From positions 1-46,259 of the forward strand of contig JAQWUF010000194.1 of the NCBI GenBank assembly GCA_029242295.1: a stretch of DNA of 46,259 bases, in the 5' to 3' direction. The position numbers and the translations under genes were made by a program. The DNA comes from UBA2040 sp002332715. Lineage in GTDB: Bacteria; Bacteroidota; Bacteroidia; Flavobacteriales_D; Crocinitomicaceae. The notes beneath the pieces are model-generated. The model saw only the letters and a list, made by a program, of their open reading frames with translations, was not told the origin of the DNA and searched no databases. The stretch's first letter is position 1; each line of letters begins with the position of its first letter. Shown piece by piece: positions 40,297 through 46,259 of this stretch.

Positions 40297-41568
40297 TTAA
40301 TTGTTCAATGTTTGCGAACGGTCTGGACCAACGGAAACAACTTTTACAGGTACTTCCAATTTTTGTTCCAAATATTCCACGTATGCTTTCAATTCAGCCG
40401 GAGCATCAGTATAACTTGTCAATTTTGTCAAATCTGTATTCCAACCTTTGATTTTTTCGTAAACAGGAATACATTCCATATTTGCGATATCGTAAGGTAA
40501 ATAATCCATTCGTTTGCCATCAACGATATAATGTGTACAAACTTCAATTTCTTCAAACTTGTCCAATACGTCACCTTTCATCATCGACAATTCAGTAACG
40601 CCATTTATCATGATTGCGTATTTCAAAGCAGGTAGATCTATCCATCCACAACGTCTAGGTCGACCAGTTGTTGCGCCAAACTCAAATCCTTCTTTTCGAA
40701 TTCTTTCACCGACTTCATCGCTTAATTCAGTAGGGAAAGGACCACTTCCAACTCTTGTACAATACGCTTTGAAAATCCCTATAACGCGTCCTATAGAATT
40801 TGGCGGTACGCCAAGACCTGTGCAGGTTCCAGCAGTTACCGTATTCGATGAAGTTACGAAAGGATAAGTTCCAAAATCAATGTCCAACATGGTTCCTTGT
40901 GCGCCTTCAGCCAAAATTTTCTTTCCTGCTTTTCGAGCTTCGTATAAATATTGTTCGCTATCTACAGCTGGCAATCCTTTCAAAATTTCAATCCCTTTCA
41001 TCCAAGGGCCTTCTAATTCCGCTAGATTGTATTCGAAATCTTCGTAATGTTTCAAGATACCTTCGTGTTTTTCTACTAAGGCCTTGTACTTTTCTTTGAA
41101 ATTGGGCAAATAAATGTCTCCAACACGAAGTCCATTTCTTCCCGTTTTGTCCATGTACGTTGGGCCAATTCCTTTCAAAGTTGAACCAATTTTATCTTTT
41201 CCTTTGGCGTGTTCTGAGGCAGCGTCTAATAAACGATGCGTAGGTAAAATCAAATGTGCTTTTTTCGAAATGACCATTCTCTTGGGTAAATCCAAGTTGA
41301 AAGGAGCCAATTTTTCCAATTCAGCTTGAAAAATAACTGGATCAATTACTACACCATTTCCAATTAGGTTCATTACTCCATCTCTGAAAATGCCAGAAGG
41401 AATGGTGTGCAAGACGTGTTTATGACCTTCAAATTCTAAGGTGTGTCCAGCATTTGGTCCTCCTTGAAAACGAGCAATAATGTCGTATTGTGGAGTTAGT
41501 ACGTCAACGATTTTTCCTTTTCCTTCGTCGCCCCATTGCAAGCCTAATAGTACATCTACTTGGGTCAT
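40297..41568 (-). CDS. purA: Adenylosuccinate synthetase
   Basis: The 423-residue enzyme makes adenylosuccinate from IMP, Asp and GTP. Seen motifs are the GTP-binding loop LGLQWGDEGKGKIVDVL, GGPNAGHT, the IMP-binding GIGPTYMDKTGRNGLRVGD, EGAQGTMLDIDFGTYPFVTS and TTGRPRRCGWIDL. The start at 41568 (MTQVDVLLGLQWGDEG) is preferred; longer readings would overlap the STAS gene and lack conservation. It lies one base after the STAS gene and three bases before the OstA-like gene, inside a four-gene operon led by a Fur-family regulator. Confidence 0.97.
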   Translation of the reverse strand: MTQVDVLLGLQWGDEGKGKIVDVLTPQYDIIARFQGGPNAGHTLEFEGHKHVLHTIPSGIFRDGVMNLIGNGVVIDPVIFQAELEKLAPFNLDLPKRMVISKKAHLILPTHRLLDAASEHAKGKDKIGSTLKGIGPTYMDKTGRNGLRVGDIYLPNFKEKYKALVEKHEGILKHYEDFEYNLAELEGPWMKGIEILKGLPAVDSEQYLYEARKAGKKILAEGAQGTMLDIDFGTYPFVTSSNTVTAGTCTGLGVPPNSIGRVIGIFKAYCTRVGSGPFPTELSDEVGERIRKEGFEFGATTGRPRRCGWIDLPALKYAIMINGVTELSMMKGDVLDKFEEIEVCTHYIVDGKRMDYLPYDIANMECIPVYEKIKGWNTDLTKLTSYTDAPAELKAYVEYLEQKLEVPVKVVSVGPDRSQTLNN

Positions 41569-41569
41569 A

Positions 41570-41920
41570 TTATTTTTCATTAAAATGTTGTAACGCCTCT
41601 TTTTGATTTGAATAGAGACTAAATATTTCATTCAATTTTGTAATCGCAAATAGTTTGTCCATGTTATCATTTATGGAACAAACCACCGCATCACCATTTT
41701 TTGTTCTTGTTTTTGTCAAAGTCCGAATCAATACATTCAATCCGCTTGAATTGCAATTTTCTAGTTCGGTCAAATCGAAAACAACATTTTGAATTCCAGC
41801 CTCAAGTTCTTTTGCAATGGTGTCGTTCAAACACAGCGAATCACCTTCATTAATCAATTTTCCCTTCAAAAGAATAATTGCAGAACCATCTTGTTCACGT
41901 ATGTCAACTGAGAAATCCAT
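41570..41920 (-). CDS. STAS-domain protein (anti-sigma factor antagonist-like)
   Basis: The 116-residue single STAS domain carries the phosphorylatable Ser in LENCNSSGLNVLIRTL (Ser58/Ser59). This is the SpoIIAA/RsbV position that a serine kinase modifies to block anti-sigma binding. Strands such as GSAIILLKGKLINEG and QNVVFDLTELENC match the fold. No anti-sigma kinase or sigma factor lies in the window, so a partner must be elsewhere. It is one base from fur upstream and one base from purA downstream. Confidence 0.85.
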   Translation of the reverse strand: MDFSVDIREQDGSAIILLKGKLINEGDSLCLNDTIAKELEAGIQNVVFDLTELENCNSSGLNVLIRTLTKTRTKNGDAVVCSINDNMDKLFAITKLNEIFSLYSNQKEALQHFNEK

Positions 41921-41921
41921 G

Positions 41922-42374
41922 CTATTTTTTGTCGTTTTTTTTCTTTCTTACACCATAGAAATAAAGAGAATGGTGTTGGATTTCAACGCCAAGTATGTCC
42001 TCAATTGTCGCTTTTATATTCTGAATTCTTGGATCGCAAAATTCTATAACTTCTCCCGTATCGGTGCAGATAACGTGATCGTGCTGTTTACTACCATGGG
42101 CTTTTTCGAATTGTGAATTGGACGCACTGAATTGGTGTTTACGAACTAAATTACAGGCCAACAATAAATCGATTGTGTTGTACAAAGTCGCTCTTGAAAC
42201 TCGGTAATTGTGACTCTTCATTTTGAAGTAAAGCGACTCAATATCGAAATGACCTTCGTAATCGTAAATTTCTGAGAGTATTACAAATCGTTCAGGAGTT
42301 TTCCTGTGACCATTTTGTTCCAGATATGCTGAAAAAATATCTTTAACTCTAGACTGTAAATCCTGATTAGACAT
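41922..42374 (-). CDS. Fur-family transcriptional regulator
   Basis: The 150-residue protein has a winged-helix N-terminus (HRKTPERFVILSEIYDYEGH, RVSRATLYNTIDLLLACNLV) and a Fur metal-sensing C-terminus with KQHDHVICTDTGEVIEF. The second Cys of the usual C-x-x-C zinc site is replaced (CTDT), and no second Cys pair is seen near the C-terminus. The structural zinc may therefore be absent, and the regulated metal or peroxide signal cannot be told. The start at 42374 (MSNQDLQ) is preferred over a TTG two codons upstream. It leads the fur-STAS-purA-ostA operon, with TAAATTTG upstream at 42392-42399. Confidence 0.85.
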   Translation of the reverse strand: MSNQDLQSRVKDIFSAYLEQNGHRKTPERFVILSEIYDYEGHFDIESLYFKMKSHNYRVSRATLYNTIDLLLACNLVRKHQFSASNSQFEKAHGSKQHDHVICTDTGEVIEFCDPRIQNIKATIEDILGVEIQHHSLYFYGVRKKKNDKK

Positions 42375-42391
42375 GGTCAAAATACAAAGGT

Positions 42392-42418
42392 CAAATTTAC
42401 GTATTTAAAAGCAATCAA
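42392..42418 (-). promoter_or_regulatory. Promoter of the fur-STAS-purA-ostA operon
   Basis: TAAATTTG (42392-42399, minus) matches TAnnTTTG, and a TTG lies 16 bases further upstream (42416-42418). The ATG follows 17 bases later. Confidence 0.5.
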
Positions 42419-42479
42419 GGCCATTAGAATTGGCGATTGTGTATTACTTTCCGAAAGTGTTTATAATTCGACGTTGACG

Positions 42480-42518
42480 TTGACTGTTTACCTTGACCAA
42501 TTCACGGTAAATAGTCAA
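42480..42518. repeat. Hairpin with TTGAC/GTCAA repeat arms
   Basis: TTGACTGTTTACC (42480-42492) pairs with GGTAAATAGTCAA (42506-42518) with one mismatch and a 13-base loop. It lies between the TerB-like gene and fur and may end the TerB transcript, but no T run follows. Its arms resemble the GTCAA repeats upstream of dnaK. Confidence 0.45.
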
Positions 42519-42529
42519 AGGTCAACAGC

Positions 42530-42952
42530 CTAAAGAATAGAATCTAGAATATCGTTACGGTCCATTCCGTTTTTCACTTTTTCAAGAATAAGCGGGTATT
42601 TTTCATCCAATCTTTCTTGCGTGAATCCTAGGGCGATTCCATAACGGTGAACCAAAATATCTTCTTTTGGATCGATTTCGCCGTCTACACAGATCATTTG
42701 CACCAATTGGATTAAACGCTCGTAACGCTCTTCGCGAGATACAGGTGGAATCATAGGGTAACTATTTGAATCGTTTTTCACGTCTTTCACTTGTTCGTCC
42801 GTTAACCCTAAACGGTTTGAAATACGTTCCAAAAGAGCTTTTTCTTCTTCTGCAACCATACCATCAATGCGTGCAAGCATAATTAAATTGCGGAAATGTC
42901 CTTTTTGACTTGATTGTTCTCCTGTTTCGAATCGATGTGCGATAGTACCCAT
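42530..42952 (-). CDS. TerB-like protein
   Basis: The 140-residue all-helical protein has the TerB/DjlA-like pattern: FRNLIMLARIDGMVAEEEKA followed by RISNRLGLTDEQ, and LVQMICVDGEIDPKEDILVH. The two 'D-G-x-x-x-x-E' turns are acidic, metal-binding sites in TerB. The family name comes from tellurite resistance, but single TerB domains are widespread and tellurite function is not implied. The gene stands alone, with TATCTTTG upstream at 42970-42977 (minus). Confidence 0.78.
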   Translation of the reverse strand: MGTIAHRFETGEQSSQKGHFRNLIMLARIDGMVAEEEKALLERISNRLGLTDEQVKDVKNDSNSYPMIPPVSREERYERLIQLVQMICVDGEIDPKEDILVHRYGIALGFTQERLDEKYPLILEKVKNGMDRNDILDSIL

Positions 42953-42969
42953 GTAATAAATATTTTCGG

Positions 42970-42977
42970 CAAAGATA
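42970..42977 (-). promoter_or_regulatory. -7 promoter element TATCTTTG for the TerB-like gene
   Basis: An exact TAnnTTTG match on the minus strand, 17 bases before the ATG. Confidence 0.5.
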
Positions 42978-43035
42978 AGCTTTTCTTCATTTTAAAACTT
43001 GTCTTTCCACCAGAAAACAATTCACAAAGTTCTGT

Positions 43036-43043
43036 TATCTTTG
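43036..43043 (+). promoter_or_regulatory. -7 promoter element TATCTTTG for the SDR gene
   Basis: An exact TAnnTTTG match 25 bases before the SDR start. A TTG further upstream is too far away for the standard spacing. Confidence 0.5.
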
Positions 43044-43068
43044 AGGGACTAATTTTTTAACCTTTAAT

Positions 43069-43860
43069 ATGTCTTTTAAGAACAAAACCGTTTGGGTAAT
43101 TGGAGCATCTTCTGGAATAGGTGAGGAGCTTGCTAAACAACTGGCTAATGGGGGTGCTCGAGTGATTTTGTCGGCGAGAAATTTAGTGAGCTTGAACAAA
43201 GTGAAAGCCCAATTGACGAACTCAGAAAAGCATATCGTTTTTCCTCTGGACCTTGAGAAATCAGCTGAAAATATTGGTAAAATCAGAAAAAAACTAGAAT
43301 CTTTCGGAGAAATTCATTTTTTATTCAATAACGGAGGACTAAGTCAACGATCGGATGCTTTTGATACTGAAATTGCGGTCGACAAAAAGATAATGGAGAT
43401 CGATTATTTTGGAAATATAGCATTGACTAAAGCCATTTTACCAATGTTTAGAAAGCAAGGCTATGGACATATTCTAGTCGTTTCGAGTATTGCAGGAAAA
43501 TTCGGATTTTATCTTCGCTCGGCTTATAGCGCTTCAAAACATGCCCTTCACGGGTTTTATGAGAGTTTACGGCTAGAAGAAGAGAAGAATAACATTCACG
43601 TCACTATCGTTTGCCCAGGGAAAATAAATACCCCAATTTCAACCAATGCATTGACTGGAAAAGGTGATGCCTACGGAGTAATGGACCACAATCAAGAAAC
43701 TGGTATGCCAGTTGAGGTTTGTGTGAAAAGAATACTTCGAGCAGTTGAAAAAAACAAGTTCGAAGTTCTAATTGGCGGTAAAGAAACTTTCGCGGTGAGA
43801 ATCAAACAATTGTCCTTTTCTTTATTCTATAAAATTATTAGACGTCAGAACTCAACCTAA
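43069..43860 (+). CDS. Short-chain dehydrogenase/reductase (SDR family)
   Basis: The 263-residue protein has a classical SDR fold. The cofactor loop is VWVIGASSGIGEELAKQLA (T-G-x-x-x-G-x-G position), with a following SARN segment suggesting NADP preference. NNGG lies near residue 90. The catalytic Ser (VVSSIAGKFG) and Tyr-x-x-x-Lys (SAYSASKHALHGF) are present. Substrate-loop residues do not identify the substrate; such proteins are often annotated DltE- or YqjQ-like. It is transcribed alone, divergent from the TerB-like gene. Confidence 0.9.
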   Translation: MSFKNKTVWVIGASSGIGEELAKQLANGGARVILSARNLVSLNKVKAQLTNSEKHIVFPLDLEKSAENIGKIRKKLESFGEIHFLFNNGGLSQRSDAFDTEIAVDKKIMEIDYFGNIALTKAILPMFRKQGYGHILVVSSIAGKFGFYLRSAYSASKHALHGFYESLRLEEEKNNIHVTIVCPGKINTPISTNALTGKGDAYGVMDHNQETGMPVEVCVKRILRAVEKNKFEVLIGGKETFAVRIKQLSFSLFYKIIRRQNST

Positions 43861-44066
43861 TAAGAGTTTGCTTCGTATTATTAGATACCTATTTTAATGC
43901 GGATAGTTTTGATTCAAAGCAATGAATGAAAAGCATGCGTTTTTGTATTTTAAAAAATGACTAAACGCCTTTTTCAATACTTTTTCGCATTACGTTTTAT
44001 TTGGTTAAGAAATAAGTCTGATGTCAATTCAATTTTCGTTAAATTCACGCTAAATCATAGTTATTT

Positions 44067-46151
44067 ATGAAACTACTTTTAACCGTTGCTGGATTCATGC
44101 TCAGCACTATTGGTATATCTCAAACTTTTTCTGGAGGAACAGGTCCAATATTGGACAATCAAACGATTGATATCCCCCTTATCGTATTGGGACTTCCGAC
44201 ATCCATTAATACTACATCATTCGGATTGGAGGAAATATGCATCGATCTGAATCATACGTATTTGAATGATTTAACCGTTTCGTTATTGGCTCCTGATGGC
44301 ACACTTGTAGAATTATTCTCGTCTGTTGGTGGTGGTGATGACGATATGCAAGTGACCTGTTTAAGATCGGATGCCGCAAATCCACTATCATCGGGAAGCG
44401 CACCATACAATGGAACCTTCCAACCGATGGGTCAAATGGGACTGGCAAACAATGGTCAAAACCCCAATGGAACTTGGTACTTGCGAATTCATGATGGAGC
44501 GGGAGCTGATGAAGGCGTATTGAATACCTGGAATTTAACTTTCGGATCCAGTCCAGCGGATTACTTTCAATTTTCCGAATCTGATTTACCAATTGTTGTC
44601 ATCAATACGAATGGACAATCAATTCCCGATGAACCGAAAATCCTTGCTGATATGGGGATTATCTACAACGGCCCAGGAGTGCGGAATTACATGACTAATC
44701 CAATGAATGAATACGATGGAAGAATTGGAATTGAACGTCGTGGTAATTACTCAGCATCACTCCCGCAAAAACCCTATGCGCTTAAGCTTCAAGATAATTT
44801 AGGGAATCAAATTGATTCGTCTTTAATAGGGATGCCTGCTGAACATGATTGGTTATTGGTAGCGAATTACAATGATAAATCCTTCGCCCGAAACATTATT
44901 CCTTATCACATTTTTGATGAAATAGGTCATTACGCCCCGCGAACAAAATTGGTTGATGTCGTTTTGAATGGAGAGTACAAGGGCATTTACCTTTTGACAG
45001 AGAAGATCAAGCGTGATGCAAACCGAGTTGATGTTGACGACCTTTATCCCTTTGAAACTGCTCCACCTGATGTGACGGGAGGATACATTTTAAAAGTCGA
45101 TTATTGGGACAATCAAAACTCATGGCAACTAGCGAATAGTCCTATAGACCATCCAACGTTTGACATTCACATGGTCTATGTTTATCCAAAAGTTGTCAAT
45201 ATAGTAGGCGCTCAAACGAATTTTATCCAAAACTATGTTGATCAATTTGAAACGGCGCTTTACGGACCTAATTTCGCTGATCCAATTAATGGTTTCAGAA
45301 AATACATTAGTACTCGCTCCTGGTTGGATTACTTCATTGTAAACGAATTAGCGAGGAATGGTGATGGTTTTAAAAAGAGTCGTTACTTCAATAAAGAGAA
45401 AGATCATTCGGATGGAAGTTTGGGCAAACTAAAAGCTGGACCCGTTTGGGATTTCGATTGGGCTTGGAAAGACATGTGGGATTGCATGTATGATGCAACG
45501 GATGGTTCTGAATGGGCATATAAGGTGAATGACTGTAATCCTGATGTATCGTCACCTGGTTGGTTTGTTCGCATGTTTGAAGATCCAATTTTTCAAGATG
45601 AAATGCGATGTCGATATGAAGATTTGCGAAGAAATGTGTTGAGTGAATCGTACTTACACGGATTGGTTGATTCTGTGGCGAATGTCGTAGATGAAAGTCA
45701 GGAATGGCATTATTTAACTTGGGGGCATATGGGGGCGGCAACGGGTACGCCAGAAGTTCCAGCTCCAGCTCAAACCTACGCTGAAGAAGTTCAACGCTTG
45801 AAAGATTGGATTACTCGACGTTTGGACTGGTTGGATTTAAATATTCCTGGTACTTTGAATGGGTGTAGCATGACAGGCATTGCAGAAATCACCAATGAAC
45901 CTAAGGTGGAAAGTTATCCGAATCCATTTCGAACGGATTTATCGTTAAGTGCGGAACATCAACCGTTGGCATGCACAATTAGAATTCTAGATCAAGCTGG
46001 AAGATTAATAAAACTGATTGATGTTGAACCGTCCGACTGGGTCAATAATGCACTGAAAATTGATGATTTGAATGATCTTACAACGGGGATTTATCTTTTT
46101 GAAATCTCATTGGATGGAAAGACGACAATAAAAAAATTGACGAAATTTTAA
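44067..46151 (+). CDS. Secreted CotH-family protein with P-domain and T9SS sorting domain
   Basis: The 694-residue protein has a signal peptide (MKLLLTVAGFMLSTIGISQ). Residues about 20-168 form a proprotein-convertase P-domain (LEEICIDLNHTYLNDLTVSL, NPNGTWYLRIHDGAGADEG). Residues about 180-600 are a CotH kinase-like domain (LPQKPYALKLQDNLGNQ, HDWLLVANYNDKSFARNI, YKGIYLLTEKIKRD, AGPVWDFDWAWKDMWD). Spore CotH is an atypical protein kinase; Asp in the VWDFDW motif would be metal-binding here. The C-terminus (about 620-694, VESYPNPFRTDLSL to TTGIYLFEISLDG) is a type A Por sorting domain. Target proteins are unknown. Confidence 0.85.
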   Translation: MKLLLTVAGFMLSTIGISQTFSGGTGPILDNQTIDIPLIVLGLPTSINTTSFGLEEICIDLNHTYLNDLTVSLLAPDGTLVELFSSVGGGDDDMQVTCLRSDAANPLSSGSAPYNGTFQPMGQMGLANNGQNPNGTWYLRIHDGAGADEGVLNTWNLTFGSSPADYFQFSESDLPIVVINTNGQSIPDEPKILADMGIIYNGPGVRNYMTNPMNEYDGRIGIERRGNYSASLPQKPYALKLQDNLGNQIDSSLIGMPAEHDWLLVANYNDKSFARNIIPYHIFDEIGHYAPRTKLVDVVLNGEYKGIYLLTEKIKRDANRVDVDDLYPFETAPPDVTGGYILKVDYWDNQNSWQLANSPIDHPTFDIHMVYVYPKVVNIVGAQTNFIQNYVDQFETALYGPNFADPINGFRKYISTRSWLDYFIVNELARNGDGFKKSRYFNKEKDHSDGSLGKLKAGPVWDFDWAWKDMWDCMYDATDGSEWAYKVNDCNPDVSSPGWFVRMFEDPIFQDEMRCRYEDLRRNVLSESYLHGLVDSVANVVDESQEWHYLTWGHMGAATGTPEVPAPAQTYAEEVQRLKDWITRRLDWLDLNIPGTLNGCSMTGIAEITNEPKVESYPNPFRTDLSLSAEHQPLACTIRILDQAGRLIKLIDVEPSDWVNNALKIDDLNDLTTGIYLFEISLDGKTTIKKLTKF

Positions 46152-46216
46152 AAAGTGTTATACAATTTCATTAAAATCCATGACTTTGCGCTCGCTCTGC
46201 CAGAGAGAACACAAAT

Positions 46217-46259
46217 GCCTTGGTGGCGGAATTGGTAGACGCGCTGGATTCAAAATCCA
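46217..46259 (+). tRNA. tRNA-Leu (anticodon CAA), truncated by window end
   Basis: GCCTTGG begins the acceptor stem. The D-arm region GCGGAATTGGTAGACGC is typical of class II tRNA-Leu. The anticodon arm CTGGA-TTCAAAA-TCCA places CAA at positions 34-36, decoding UUG. The rest of the gene is beyond the window. Confidence 0.9.

Noticed and set aside
42530..42952. Tellurite resistance function
   Set aside because: Only a single TerB-like domain is present, with no other ter genes; the family is widespread in non-resistant bacteria.

Overview
The window is AT-rich chromosomal DNA from a member of the Bacteroidota, most likely a flavobacterium of the Crocinitomicaceae/Fluviicola type. Three things support this. 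Secreted proteins end in type IX secretion (Por) sorting domains (30227-31336, 44067-46151). Several genes carry the Bacteroidota -7 promoter element TAnnTTTG close upstream. Many families are typical of the phylum: DUF2795, long IspH, OstA-like protein, HHH outer-membrane protein, DUF4369 thioredoxin-like N-terminus. Most of the content is core housekeeping; no prophage, insertion sequence, CRISPR array or biosynthetic cluster was seen.

Layout. 1-7023 (minus strand): a partial DUF4369-type lipid/thiol protein, an ABC permease/ATPase pair, miaA overlapping an MltF-like lytic transglycosylase, an AcpH-like phosphodiesterase, a DUF2795 protein, and a PduO-type cobalamin adenosyltransferase overlapping an HD hydrolase. 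7098-10841 (minus): ispH, a CIA30 protein and a MuiA-like DUF4139 protein. 11238-13543 (plus): a GNAT/FemAB-like protein and a YdjM-like membrane protein that overlap by one base. 13544-17859 (minus): a DUF1761 gene broken by one in-frame TAA, a close-packed exporter/ClbS-like/methyltransferase group, a lipoprotein, a YdeI/DUF1801 protein with a C-terminal CDGSH iron-sulfur motif, and a decayed DUF1801 gene. alaS follows on minus (17861-20479). 20588-26817 (plus): a GT-C-type membrane protein, an M23 peptidase, a beta-propeller protein and dnaK.

27016-30026 holds divergent katG and a 2-Cys peroxiredoxin, the latter frameshifted at an A7 run. Next come a T9SS-secreted esterase-like protein, a two-gene outer-membrane unit (31450-34335), dnaX, a decayed YdeI/DUF1801 gene, recF-dciA, a chimeric gene remnant, the tight operon fur-STAS-purA-ostA (minus), a TerB-like gene, an SDR, a P-domain/CotH T9SS protein, and a tRNA-Leu(CAA) cut by the window end.

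The most notable signals concern reading-frame continuity. dnaX has an A10 tract after which the zero frame stops within two codons, while the -1 frame runs on for about 200 codons as a tau-like C-terminus. This is the arrangement expected for gamma/tau production by slippage. The peroxiredoxin has a similar but unproven A7 break, and the DUF1761 gene has a clean nonsense codon. Three YdeI/DUF1801 genes (one intact, two decayed), a hybrid adaptor/OmpA-like remnant and several dispersed intergenic repeats show ongoing gene decay between stable core genes.
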